Positions 7,476 through 15,713 of a stretch of DNA of 64,000 nt are shown one piece after another. Made by a program: the position numbers and the translations under genes. Each line of letters opens with the position of its first letter. Position 1 is the stretch's first letter. A model generated the notes under the pieces. The model was not told where the DNA came from. It ran no database searches and saw only the letters and a list, made by a program, of their open reading frames with translations. Location: contig CACSIL010000053.1 in assembly GCA_902705825.1 (NCBI GenBank), positions 40,260-104,259 on the forward strand. The letters run 5' to 3'. This DNA is from Halioglobus japonicus (GTDB lineage Bacteria > Pseudomonadota > Gammaproteobacteria > Pseudomonadales > Halieaceae).

Positions 7476-7551
7476 ACATAACGCTTCGAGCTGGGGCGCC
7501 GGTCACGGCGTCCCGCGCCGAAGGCGCCTTGCAGCCTCGACTTGTTATGCG
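7476..7551 (-). repeat. attC site of the 7545-7901 cassette
   Basis: Minus strand begins GCATAACAAGTCGAGGC and ends GCTCGAAGCGTTATGT. The ends are complementary (AAGTCGAG/CTCGAAGC region) and the centre holds GGCGCC-type palindromes. Relative to GTTRRRY the last box is GTTATGT, with a T at one purine position, as in many VCR-like sites. Confidence 0.75.
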
Positions 7552-7901
7552 TCATGGTGGCCTTCCCAAAGATGAGAGGAACACTCTGAACCATCCACTC
7601 CGCGCTCGCCGAAACCCAACTCATATGGGTATCGAGTTTCAATTAGTGCAAGTTCGAGTCGAAATAGGACAGCCTTTCCTTTGTCTATATCTCCCAATAT
7701 CAGCCCTTTCGCAATTAGGTAATCTGAATCGGTAAAGCTCATCTCCCACTCCAAACTATCATCCCTGGTAACTCGAAGGTACGATCTCCCATTCCCCTCA
7801 GATTCTGATACTTCGAACTCTGGAGCCTGCCCGGGAAGGAGCGAACCAAGACTTTCAAGGGCATCTGGCGCGTAAATCTTGATATAAAAATCGCGGTGCA
7901 T
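7545..7901 (-). CDS. Hypothetical protein (right-most integron cassette)
   Basis: A soluble acidic protein of 118 residues if translation starts at the ATG giving MHRDFYIKIYAPDALESLG. A second ATG five codons upstream (7916) lies inside a GTTATGC core box and is less likely. The open frame extends to 7991, but that extra part crosses the cassette border and reads as low-complexity Tyr/Thr/Ile sequence. No family is recognised. The stop TAA is embedded in the attC at 7476-7551. This is the last cassette toward the right-hand chromosomal flank. Confidence 0.55.
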   Translation of the reverse strand: MHRDFYIKIYAPDALESLGSLLPGQAPEFEVSESEGNGRSYLRVTRDDSLEWEMSFTDSDYLIAKGLILGDIDKGKAVLFRLELALIETRYPYELGFGERGVDGSECSSHLWEGHHDA

Positions 7902-7912
7902 ATTAGGTTGAC

Positions 7913-8012
7913 GCATAACAGTTATGTATATGTTGTAGCCAAATATAGCCATTCTGTCTACATCTAGCCATGTGTAGGTATATGTAGCCACAGGTGACTA
8001 CTAGCCATGTCC
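7913..8012 (-). other. Repeat-bearing edge of the cassette array (possible attI or attC relic)
   Basis: Minus strand shows GTTATGC at 7913-7919, matching the array's R' boxes, preceded by about 90 bases with three spaced copies of ATGGCTA (two as ACATGGCTAG). Direct repeats next to a first core box are what an attI site looks like. There is no integrase gene beside it, so this could equally be a decayed attC. Low confidence. Confidence 0.3.
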
Positions 8013-8152
8013 ATATCTGTACATTAGTCATCAAATATCTCCATATCGGCACACTTCTCTGCCAGTCCCTCAACTACCCTGTTGTGTACGCCCAGGGCAA
8101 CAGGAGTGCACTGCGTTCAGTGAGATATCGGGATGGGATTGCTCGCGTTCGA

Positions 8153-8172
8153 CGGCGACGGGGTTGTCGCCG
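8153..8172. terminator. Hairpin downstream of the crotonase gene
   Basis: Perfect 7-bp inverted repeat CGGCGAC / GTCGCCG with a 6-nt loop, lying 104 bases past the stop of the minus-strand crotonase gene. There is no T-run, so it is only a candidate terminator. Otherwise 8013-8275 holds nothing I can support. Confidence 0.3.
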
Positions 8173-8275
8173 CAGTGTTTCTGAAACTGCCGGCTGCCTG
8201 GCATTATTGTTCGTACGACTTCCATGTTGGTTCTCCAGTCCTTCCATTTTGGCAGGTTGGGGGAACAGGCTTACC

Positions 8276-9151
8276 TTATTCCCACCAGGGATAAAACTCG
8301 GGCATATCGGTAGATGTGCGGTCCTCAAACACCGGTGCGCGTTTCTCCAGAAATGACTGCACGCCTTCCTTGCCGCTGTTGCGGCTGGCGTAATAGATCG
8401 CCAGTGAATCTACCTTGTGCGCTTCTATTGGGTGATCTTGCGCTGAGCAGCGGTACATCATCTGTCGCGTCATGGCGATGGCCACCGGGCTGTGCTGTGC
8501 GATGCGTCGGGCAATTTTGTAGGCCTCTTCCAGCAGTTCATCTGCGGGTACCACTGCGGATACGAAGCGCCCTGCAAGCGCTTGTTCGGCCTTGAGTATT
8601 TCTGCGCTGTACACCCATTCCAGTGCCTGTGAGATACCAACTATGCGCGGCAGGAACCAGCTGGAACAAGCTTCGGGTGTTATCCCTATTTTGTTGAACA
8701 CGAAGCCGATGCGGGCGTGTTCGGAAGCCAGGCGTATATCCATCGCGCAGGTCATGGTGGCGCCGATGCCGACAGCCGCGCCGTTGATGGCGGCGATCAC
8801 CGGTTTGTTGCAGTCGTAAATTGCCAGTGTTACGCGGCCACCTGTGTCGCGCACACCTTCGATGATCTCCGGGTCGTCGAGGCGGTTTTCCATGTCATCC
8901 ATGGTCGGGCTCAGTGATTCGTTCAGGCCGAACACGTTGCCGCCGACAGAAAGATCCATGCCGGCACAGAATGCGCGGCCTTCCCCGGTTACCACTACCG
9001 CGCGTACGTCGTCGTCATTGCTGGCGCGGTTGAACGCATCGATCAACTCACCGGCCATCTCTACCGTGAACGAATTGAGGTGGTCGGGGCGGTTTAGTGT
9101 CAGCGTCAGAATATTCTCAGCGACTTCGTAGCGCAGTGTGTTGTAGTTCAT
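8276..9151 (-). CDS. Enoyl-CoA hydratase/isomerase (crotonase) family protein
   Basis: A 291-residue crotonase. Family marks: LTLNRPDHLNSF near residue 18, VVVTGEGRAFCAGMDL (oxyanion-hole loop, about 52-67), INGAAVGIGATMTCAMDIRLAS (about 122-143) and FNKIGITPEACSSWFLPRIVG (about 150-170). The second acidic residue of hydratases is kept (PEA). The first position, usually Glu in GxGCEL, is replaced by GIGATM, so the reaction may not be simple hydration. An unusual acidic insertion (residues 70-100, MDDMENRLDDPE) precedes the core. The ATG follows a good AGGAG. It is divergent from the MFS gene at 9292 across 140 bases. Likely acts on an acyl-CoA in fatty-acid or side-chain catabolism. Confidence 0.85.
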   Translation of the reverse strand: MNYNTLRYEVAENILTLTLNRPDHLNSFTVEMAGELIDAFNRASNDDDVRAVVVTGEGRAFCAGMDLSVGGNVFGLNESLSPTMDDMENRLDDPEIIEGVRDTGGRVTLAIYDCNKPVIAAINGAAVGIGATMTCAMDIRLASEHARIGFVFNKIGITPEACSSWFLPRIVGISQALEWVYSAEILKAEQALAGRFVSAVVPADELLEEAYKIARRIAQHSPVAIAMTRQMMYRCSAQDHPIEAHKVDSLAIYYASRNSGKEGVQSFLEKRAPVFEDRTSTDMPEFYPWWE

Positions 9152-9291
9152 GGTGGTCTCCTGTTGTCGATGGTTTGTTGCAGCTTATGAATAGTGGCCC
9201 ATCATGCAATTGCGTATAGTGGCTGCGCAGCAGTCATAAAATACCAGTGCTGGCACATTGCCGCAGTATTCATAATAAAGACGGACAGCCT

Positions 9292-10602
9292 ATGAGCATA
9301 CCCACACCAGCGCAAGCTTCCGATAACACCATCAGTCCTCGCGTTGCAGGGTACGGCCTGTTCATGCTCACGCTGGTGTATGCGTTTAATTTTGTCGATC
9401 GGCAAATCCTCGTCATTTTGCAGGAGCCGATAAAAGTGGAGATGGGGCTGAGCGATGCACAGCTCGGCCTGCTCAGCGGCTTCTCTTTTGCGCTGGTGTA
9501 TATCACTGCCGGTATCCCGATAGCGTACTGGGCCGATAGAAGTAACCGCCGCAATATTATCGCTGGCGCGCTTACGGTCTGGAGTGGCATGACGGCGCTC
9601 TCCGGGCTTGCGCAAAACTACAGCCAGTTATTGCTCGCGCGCATTGGTGTGGGTATCGGTGAGGCGGGTGGCAGTCCTCCCGCGCACTCCATGATCAGTG
9701 ATTACTACCCGCCCGCGAAGCGCGGTACGGCGCTGGCCATCTACTCCACAGGTGTTCATGTGGGCGTGCTGTTGGGGTTTGTGCTGGGCGGCTTGCTCGC
9801 CCAGGCGTACGGCTGGCGTATTGCCTTTATGGGTGTAGGTATCCCCGGTATTTTACTGGCGATCATTCTGGTGCTCACTGTTCGAGAGCCACCACGGGGG
9901 CGCTGGGAGTCGGCTGAGCAAGCGGCTTACAAGCCCGATCTAAAAGAGACGCTGGCAACGCTCTCTTCCTATCGCTCGTTCCGGTATCTCGCCATCGCGG
10001 GTGGTCTCACGGCATTTGTGGGTTATGGCACCGGCAATTTTGCGCCTTCTTTTATGGTGCGAAACCACGGGCTGGAGGTTGGCGAGGTCGGTATCATCCT
10101 GGCCATTTTTGGCGGCGGTGGCGGCATGCTCGGCACTTTTCTGGGTGGGTTTCTGGCGGACAAGCTGGGTGTGAAAGACAAGCGCTGGTATCTGTGGTTG
10201 CCCGCTATCGCCGGTGCGCTGGCGTTACCTCTGGGTTTCCCTTATTTACTGTCGAGTGACACGACGGTGGTGATCGGGTTTTTGTTTGTGGTCACGATTA
10301 TGATCAACACGTATCTCGGGCCTTTGCTGGCCATCTCCCATACGCTGGTGCCGCCAGCGATGCGCTCGCTTACTTCGGCTGTATTGTTCTTTGTGTTGAA
10401 TATTATCGGCCTCGGTCTGGGGCCTTTAACTACCGGGCTGTTGAGTGATTTTTATGTGCCGTATTTCGGCCAGGAAAGCCTGCGTTATGCGATGTTAACC
10501 ACCGCTGTGATCGGCTCTCCGGCGGTGTTGTTGTTCTTTCTGGCGGCGCGACATTTGCCGGAAGATCTGGCAAAAAGTGTCGTGAACAACGCGCGGCACT
10601 AG
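9292..10602 (+). CDS. Spinster-type MFS transporter
   Basis: A 436-residue major facilitator with 12 predicted helices. It carries FNFVDRQILVILQEPIK near the N-terminus, the loop 2-3 motif YWADRSNRR and RIGVGIGEAGGSPPAHSMISDYYPPAKRG in the fourth and fifth helices. These are the marks of the spinster branch, which in marine gammaproteobacteria often sits beside lipid, steroid or aromatic catabolism genes (family knowledge). The chosen start gives MSIPTPAQAS; the frame is open 15 codons further upstream, but that part lacks transporter character. It is divergent from the crotonase gene and may share a control region. The substrate is unknown, probably a hydrophobic organic acid or lipid. Confidence 0.85.
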   Translation: MSIPTPAQASDNTISPRVAGYGLFMLTLVYAFNFVDRQILVILQEPIKVEMGLSDAQLGLLSGFSFALVYITAGIPIAYWADRSNRRNIIAGALTVWSGMTALSGLAQNYSQLLLARIGVGIGEAGGSPPAHSMISDYYPPAKRGTALAIYSTGVHVGVLLGFVLGGLLAQAYGWRIAFMGVGIPGILLAIILVLTVREPPRGRWESAEQAAYKPDLKETLATLSSYRSFRYLAIAGGLTAFVGYGTGNFAPSFMVRNHGLEVGEVGIILAIFGGGGGMLGTFLGGFLADKLGVKDKRWYLWLPAIAGALALPLGFPYLLSSDTTVVIGFLFVVTIMINTYLGPLLAISHTLVPPAMRSLTSAVLFFVLNIIGLGLGPLTTGLLSDFYVPYFGQESLRYAMLTTAVIGSPAVLLFFLAARHLPEDLAKSVVNNARH

Positions 10603-10642
10603 TTCGGCGCTGGCGCGCTCTCGTTACTGCTGCGCGGTTCTA

Positions 10643-11341
10643 TCAGTGCTTCTGTTCCGAGAGTTTCTTTGCCACCCAGTACCACACCGCCGCGTTAAGG
10701 TTCAGGCCGATATGGCTGCCCAATACTTCAACATTGTGTACGTGCGGGTGGTTACCTGTTTGCAGGGACGTGCGCCAGTTCACCACACCGTCGGCCCGGG
10801 TGTAGATAGCGGTGGTTGGTACGGGCGGTGGGATCGCAAGGCTGTCGTCGGTGCGGCGCTCATCGGGCTGCGGGTTCAGGCGCTGGTACAAGCGATTGGC
10901 GTGCGAGGCATTTTCCCTGCCCTGGCCAAACGGGCTGCCTAGCGTAATCACCTGAGCGATTCGGTCCGGCTCGCCCCGTGCCATTTCTCGCGCATAGATG
11001 CCGCCCAGTGAGTGGCCAATCAGGGTGACTTTACCGTTGCCTGCCTCAATCAGTGGGTCCATTGCCTCGCGCAACTTGTCCTCATCGAAGCTCTGTGTTC
11101 CCAGGTTGCGGCCCTGTCCCCAACCGGATGCTGTGTATCCCAGGCGGCGCAGGAAACGGATGAGTGGGCCATTGCCGCGGTCGTCGCCCAGAAAGCCGGG
11201 AATCACCATCACGCTTTGCTGGCGCTTCGTGGGTTTCAGGCGGCACAACAGCGGCGCTGCCATCTGGAGTACGGCGACATCCGCCAGTGCTCTTGGCCCA
11301 TCGCTCAGCGCCAACAGTAGATTGGGCGGTTGCATGCTCAT
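10643..11341 (-). CDS. Alpha/beta hydrolase, lipase-like
   Basis: A 232-residue serine hydrolase. VMVIPGFLGDDRGNGPL provides the oxyanion strand (about 44-60) and VTLIGHSLGGIYARE the nucleophile elbow (G-H-S-L-G, about 107-112). A likely Asp is in YTRADGVVNW and the His in GSHIGLNLN near residue 208. The shape resembles small triacylglycerol lipases of the PGAP1/EstA type. Its ATG overlaps the stop of the upstream WS/DGAT gene (ATGA, 11338-11341), so both are made together. This suggests a role in storage-lipid turnover or in trimming the acyltransferase product. No signal peptide is evident, so it is probably cytoplasmic. Confidence 0.8.
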   Translation of the reverse strand: MSMQPPNLLLALSDGPRALADVAVLQMAAPLLCRLKPTKRQQSVMVIPGFLGDDRGNGPLIRFLRRLGYTASGWGQGRNLGTQSFDEDKLREAMDPLIEAGNGKVTLIGHSLGGIYAREMARGEPDRIAQVITLGSPFGQGRENASHANRLYQRLNPQPDERRTDDSLAIPPPVPTTAIYTRADGVVNWRTSLQTGNHPHVHNVEVLGSHIGLNLNAAVWYWVAKKLSEQKH

Positions 11342-12831
11342 GCCGCGCTCCTGGCTTTGCGCGGTTTGCTTTTCTTGGCAGGCGCGCGCTTTTTCTTTTT
11401 GGCGGGTTGCTCGGCTGCTGATTTTGCGTTGGCCGCAGCCAGCAGTTCGTCAAAGCTCGCTTGCAGGCACTCTTTGTAGAATGCGGGGTCTGGCATCATC
11501 ACGCGGCAACTGGTGGCGCTGATCACAAACTGGCCGCAGTAGCTGCTGATTACGTGGAACAAACCCAGCCCATCCTGCACTGGCCCGGTGCCGTAATTGG
11601 CCACCATTTTGGCGCCGGTGTTGTACAGCGGAATGGGGGGGCCGGGCACGTTGGTGATCACGCAGTTGAATTGTGGGCTCATGCGGTTCATCAACCCCCA
11701 GCGGCTGGCCAGCCGTGCGGCTTGCGCTGTCAGGGTGGCGGGAATGAACTGGGAGTAGTCTGTCATGGTCTTGGCGCCGATGGCGTTGGTCAACTCCTTG
11801 GCCTTGCTGCTGCTCTCGTGCACTGCCTGCAGGCGCTCCAGTGGGTCGGCCACATCGCTGCGTACCTGCACTGTCATGGTGGAGACGATGTTGCCGCCGG
11901 TTTTGTCCTTGTCTGAACGCACGTTTACCGGTGCCATCGCCGCCAGAGATTCTGCCGGCAATTCGTTGTGTGCTTCCAGATATTTGCGCAGCGCACCGCC
12001 GACAATTGTGATGGCAGCATCGTTTACCGTCGCGCCGGGAATCGAGTTCTTGATGGCCTTTACGTCATCCAGCGGTACATTGATGGCATCAAATACACGG
12101 TGCGGGGAGACAGTTCCGTTAAAGCGGGTACGCGGAATATTTTTGATCCGGCTCAGCTGGCCTTTGGACAGGCCGGCCACAACTTTGGCCAGGCCCGGCA
12201 CGGTATTTCTGGCGACACTCACAAAGTGGAAGGGTTTGCGGATAGTGTTGAGCTGCGATCGGATGACCATTTCAATCCCGGACGGCTCGCTGTCGACACT
12301 CACCGTGGCCGCAGTGTGTGCGCGCTTGTAATCCGGCGACAGGTCGTGGGTTGCCGCCGTCAATTCCATGCCGGAGGTGCCGTCGATGGCCGCGTGGTGG
12401 GTCTTGGAGAACATCGCGAAGCTGCCTTTGGGTACGCCCTCGACATTGTCCAGCCCTTCAATAATGTACAGCTCCCACAGTGGGCGGGCGCGGTCCAGCA
12501 TGCGCGCGTGCAGCCGTGAGATCACAATGCATAGCTGGCGCCAGTCACCGGGTTTGGGCAGCGCGATATGCCGGATATGGAACTCCGGGTCGTAGGCGCC
12601 GTCGGTTACCCAGTAGGGATGGTCCAGGTTCATCGGCACATTCACCAACTTCTGCGTCATCACAGGCAGGCCCATCAAGCGGTTGTTGGTGTTCTCGATG
12701 ATGTCTTTAAACCGCACCTTGCCGCCGGGCGCAGTGGATTGGTCATATATGGACAAGCCCGAAATATGCATCGGGGCGTTGGCGGTTTCCAGATACAGGA
12801 AGGAGGCATCAAGCCCGGTGAGTTGCTTCAT
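11338..12831 (-). CDS. Wax ester synthase / diacylglycerol acyltransferase (WS/DGAT)
   Basis: A 497-residue acyltransferase joining acyl-CoA to a fatty alcohol or diacylglycerol at the membrane or lipid-droplet surface. Marks: the N-terminal LTGLDASFLYLETANAPMH, PLWELYIIEGL near 117, the catalytic HHAAIDG (H145, H146, D150), NDAAITIVGGALR, and NVPGPPIPLYNTGA near 400. Length fits the family. The last 25 residues are a Lys/Ala/Pro tail (KKKKRAPAKKSKPRK), unlike most WS/DGATs and reminiscent of DNA- or phosphate-surface-binding tails. The start MKQLTGLDASFLY matches the family's usual N-terminus. It is translationally coupled to the lipase downstream. This points to wax-ester or triglyceride storage. 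Confidence 0.93.
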   Translation of the reverse strand: MKQLTGLDASFLYLETANAPMHISGLSIYDQSTAPGGKVRFKDIIENTNNRLMGLPVMTQKLVNVPMNLDHPYWVTDGAYDPEFHIRHIALPKPGDWRQLCIVISRLHARMLDRARPLWELYIIEGLDNVEGVPKGSFAMFSKTHHAAIDGTSGMELTAATHDLSPDYKRAHTAATVSVDSEPSGIEMVIRSQLNTIRKPFHFVSVARNTVPGLAKVVAGLSKGQLSRIKNIPRTRFNGTVSPHRVFDAINVPLDDVKAIKNSIPGATVNDAAITIVGGALRKYLEAHNELPAESLAAMAPVNVRSDKDKTGGNIVSTMTVQVRSDVADPLERLQAVHESSSKAKELTNAIGAKTMTDYSQFIPATLTAQAARLASRWGLMNRMSPQFNCVITNVPGPPIPLYNTGAKMVANYGTGPVQDGLGLFHVISSYCGQFVISATSCRVMMPDPAFYKECLQASFDELLAAANAKSAAEQPAKKKKRAPAKKSKPRKARSAA

Positions 12832-13058
12832 TTTTATAGGTCCCTGAATAGAGTTTAGGTAAGCAAATAGTCAGTCAATGCAGGCTGACCCATGTCTCTT
12901 CCTCCGTCAAGTGTTTACCGCTGAGCTCTGCTGCGATAAGGCGGGCCATTGCCGGGGCGCCAAAGGGCTACATATCTAGGCTAAATGTGTGTGATTGCGA
13001 TTTTCACCGCGAGACATGTTAGCCTTGAAACTGCGATTCATTAGCGGAGCACCAGATC

Positions 13059-13418
13059 ATGAATTATACAGCTATAGCCCTGTTGGCGTTGTTCTCATTG
13101 GTGGCTTGTACCACCACTGACGAAATAATCATCGACCAGAAAGGCGTAAACATGACGACTTACCAGCAGGATCTGGCCGAGTGTAAAAGCTATGCAGAGT
13201 CCGTGAAAACCGGCGAGAAAACGGCCGTGGGCGCCGCATCAGGGGCGGTGGTAGGCGGCCTGATAGGCGCAATTACCGGCGGTGGCTCAGGCGCAGCCAA
13301 GGGCGCCGGCGTCGGTGCAGTAGGCGGTGGTGCCAAGGGTGCCAGCCAGGGCGTTGAGACCGAAGTTCAGGTGGTGAAAACCTGCTTGCGCGGCAGGGGC
13401 TACCGCGTACTGAACTAG
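13059..13418 (+). CDS. Small glycine-zipper lipoprotein
   Basis: A 119-residue lipoprotein. The signal MNYTAIALLALFSLVAC has lipobox LVAC with Cys 17. The middle (about 56-96) is a glycine zipper: GAASGAVVGGLIGAITGGGSGAAKGAGVG written in G-x3-G steps, a pattern used for membrane insertion or self-association in outer-membrane proteins of the Rick_17kDa/OmpA-linked type. Two Cys outside the zipper (ECKSY, KTCLRG) could form a disulfide. It stands alone on the plus strand between a divergent WS/DGAT gene and the serine hydrolase. It probably has a structural or stress role in the outer membrane. Confidence 0.75.
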   Translation: MNYTAIALLALFSLVACTTTDEIIIDQKGVNMTTYQQDLAECKSYAESVKTGEKTAVGAASGAVVGGLIGAITGGGSGAAKGAGVGAVGGGAKGASQGVETEVQVVKTCLRGRGYRVLN

Positions 13419-13548
13419 CGCCGGGGCATTTTTAGGCGCAAATTTGTTCCGCTGCCCGTTTTCTTCCCGGCAGGCAATTGTGTTATGTTTTGGCCCAGAC
13501 AATGCCAATTGTTGTCTGCATAACAATACCAACCAGCCGGGGCCCGCT

Positions 13549-14829
13549 ATGACACTACCTTCACTACGTACGAAAAAAGTGCATTTGGATGGTCGAATCC
13601 ACCCGGATTTTGCCCCGGTGGAAGCCACGCTGCGCAACTTGCTGCGCAATTATCGTGGCGGTGCGGCGGTGAGTGTCTACCACCGCGGGGAATGCGTGGT
13701 GGATTTATGGGGTGGTGCCAAGGACGATACTGGCGCGCTGTGGTGTCGCGATACCATGGCGCCGAGTTTTTCCACGACCAAGGGTGTGGCTGCCACGTTA
13801 CTGCATATTTACGCTGATCGCGGGCTCATCGATTACGATGCCCGGGTCTCGGAGTACTGGCCGGAGTTTGGCCAGGCGGGCAAAGAAGATATCACGGTGC
13901 GGCATGTGCTGGCGCATCAATCCGGCTTGTACCACATTCGTCAGATGATTGATCACGTAGACCGAATGCTGGACTGGAAGTATATGATCCGCGCGATCGA
14001 GCAGGCCAAGCCCGCACACGCCCCCGGGGCCCGCACGGGCTATCACGGTTTGACCTTCGGCTTTCTGGTGGGTGAGATTATCCAGCGCGTTACCGGCAAG
14101 AAATTTTCAGATCTGGTGCAAAAAGAGATAGCCCGGCCGCTGAAACTGGATGGTTTGTACATCGGCACACCGGAGCGGGAGATACCCCGAGCGGCGCAGC
14201 TGATCTTCCCCGACTCCACCCGGCGGCTGGCGCAGACTTCGCTGGGCAGCAAAATTGAAATTGGTGCCAGTCGCATCAGCGGCCTGCTGCAGCGGGTGGG
14301 CGTGGATTCCGATCTATCCAGCATCTTTGATGCGCTTGCGCCACACGGTGTGAGCGATTTTGATTTTGGCTCTCCGGAGTCACTGCGCGTTGCGATTCCG
14401 GCAGCCAATGGCCTGTTTACCGCGCGCTCGCTGGCGAAACTCTACGCTCTACTGGCGAATGATGGGGAGCTGGACGGGGTGCGCCTGCTGTCGCAGCAGA
14501 GTATGGCGCGTGCTACTACCTTGCAAAAGCCGACCGGCAAGCTCTCGGTAATCCCCTTCGATATGCGCTGGCGTCTCGGCTACCACGGTGTTGCCACTAC
14601 ACGCGGCTTTCCGCGCGCGGCCTTCGGCCACTTTGGCTTCGGCGGCTCCGGTGCCTGGGCCGACCCGAAGCGCGGTCTGTCTGTCGCTCTGATCGTTAAC
14701 AGCGGCCTGGGTTCACCCTTTGGTGATCTGCGCACCGCGAGAATTGGCGGTGCCGCCCTGAGCTGTGCCAATGCGCGATTGAAGCCGGCTGGCCTGCTGA
14801 AAGAACCAATGGCTATCGGGGTATCCTGA
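13549..14829 (+). CDS. Serine hydrolase of the beta-lactamase (class C / EstB) family
   Basis: A 426-residue penicillin-binding-fold esterase. The nucleophile motif S-x-x-K is SFSTTKG (S75, K78). The second motif is Y-x-G in GARTGYHGLTFGFLVGEI, where relatives have Y-x-N or Y-H-x. The third is FGHFGFGGSGAWADP near 365, standing for the KTG-type H-x-G box. These are the features of EstB-like esterases and the LACTB group rather than true beta-lactamases. There is no signal peptide with this start (ATG 13549), so it is probably cytoplasmic. An upstream-extended start is open in frame but adds a non-conserved segment. The substrate is unknown; ester or amide hydrolysis is likely. Confidence 0.82.
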   Translation: MTLPSLRTKKVHLDGRIHPDFAPVEATLRNLLRNYRGGAAVSVYHRGECVVDLWGGAKDDTGALWCRDTMAPSFSTTKGVAATLLHIYADRGLIDYDARVSEYWPEFGQAGKEDITVRHVLAHQSGLYHIRQMIDHVDRMLDWKYMIRAIEQAKPAHAPGARTGYHGLTFGFLVGEIIQRVTGKKFSDLVQKEIARPLKLDGLYIGTPEREIPRAAQLIFPDSTRRLAQTSLGSKIEIGASRISGLLQRVGVDSDLSSIFDALAPHGVSDFDFGSPESLRVAIPAANGLFTARSLAKLYALLANDGELDGVRLLSQQSMARATTLQKPTGKLSVIPFDMRWRLGYHGVATTRGFPRAAFGHFGFGGSGAWADPKRGLSVALIVNSGLGSPFGDLRTARIGGAALSCANARLKPAGLLKEPMAIGVS

Positions 14830-14874
14830 CAGGCGGGTACTGAATTGCGCCGCAATTGTTACACAAAATCGCGG

Positions 14875-14904
14875 TTGTGACGGAGTTCGCCAGAATCGTA
14901 TACT
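14875..14904 (+). promoter_or_regulatory. Candidate sigma-70 promoter for the 2OG oxygenase gene
   Basis: TTGTGA at 14875-14880 and TATACT at 14899-14904, separated by 18 bases, 25 bases upstream of the ATG at 14930. A small inverted repeat AATTGCG/CGCAATT (about 14844-14858) just upstream may terminate the serine hydrolase transcript. Confidence 0.45.
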
Positions 14905-14929
14905 GGTCTCTTTACGAAGTAGTAAACCG

Positions 14930-15685
14930 ATGGCCAGTAAATCCTATCTGAACACCGCCGTTCTGGATGCCATTGATCCTGCACAGTTTCAGGCACAGAA
15001 GCCTTTTCCGTGGACTAATCCGCAGGGCTTCATTGTTCCCGAGCGCTATCCCAAGTTATTGCAAAGTCAGCCGGATCTGGCGCGTTTCAAAGCGTTTTTT
15101 GGCAAGCAGCGCAAGCATGGCCAGTCGAGCCACGACCGTTACATTCTGGATTATGAGCGCGGTATGGAGCTGGCACCGGCGTGGCGCGATTTTGTCGAGG
15201 AGTTGTGCAGCGACAGTTACCGCGCCTTTATCTGCCGGCTGTTGAACGTGTCTGATGTGCGGTTTCGCTTCCACTGGCATTACACACCCAACGGCGGAGA
15301 AGTCGGCCCGCACTGCGATTCAAAAGGCAAAATCGGCTCGCAGATTTTTTACCTGAACACCGAGGACGACTGGGATTGGAGCTGGGGCGGCGAGACCGTA
15401 ATCCTCGATGACAACGGGCGTTTCTCCTCAGACACTGCCCCAGCCTTTGAAGATTTTGATGCCGAATACCCGGCGCAGACGAAAGACAATCGCAGTATTC
15501 TGTTTGGGCGCCGTGGTAACTCCTGGCACGGGGTGCGGCGTATCAACTGCCCGGAGAACTACTACCGCAAGGTGTTTATTGTGGTGTTTGAAGAATACCG
15601 GCCACTGCGCATGCTGGTGAAAAAAACCCGGCGCTTGTTCACGGGGTCGCCCCTGGTGACAGAGAAAGAGCGCCTGATGTACTGA
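14930..15685 (+). CDS. 2OG-Fe(II) oxygenase superfamily protein
   Basis: A 251-residue protein with a jelly-roll dioxygenase core. The iron triad H-x-D...H is visible as GPHCDSK (H128, D130) and GNSWHGVRRI (H200), with Arg 203/204 as candidates for binding 2-oxoglutarate. FHWHYTPNGGEVGPHCD and SQIFYLNTEDDW are typical strands. The enzyme should hydroxylate a substrate using 2-oxoglutarate and oxygen in the cytoplasm. It sits next to the glycosyltransferase and lipid cluster, convergent with the gene at 15714. A second enzyme of the fold lies at 61788-62414 beside sulfotransferases, so both may modify surface lipids or glycans. That link is inference. Confidence 0.75.
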   Translation: MASKSYLNTAVLDAIDPAQFQAQKPFPWTNPQGFIVPERYPKLLQSQPDLARFKAFFGKQRKHGQSSHDRYILDYERGMELAPAWRDFVEELCSDSYRAFICRLLNVSDVRFRFHWHYTPNGGEVGPHCDSKGKIGSQIFYLNTEDDWDWSWGGETVILDDNGRFSSDTAPAFEDFDAEYPAQTKDNRSILFGRRGNSWHGVRRINCPENYYRKVFIVVFEEYRPLRMLVKKTRRLFTGSPLVTEKERLMY

Positions 15686-15713
15686 ACCAGGCGCCGCCGG
15701 GTGATGTGTTGGC

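Noticed and set aside
8013..8275. Possible remnant of an integron integrase gene between the array and the crotonase
   Set aside because: No tyrosine-recombinase motif (R...HxxR...Y) or IntI-specific insert is visible in any frame of this short gap.
13549..14829. True beta-lactamase conferring antibiotic resistance
   Set aside because: There is no signal peptide and the Y-x-N and K-T-G motifs are replaced by Y-H-G and H-F-G types, fitting an esterase of the same fold.
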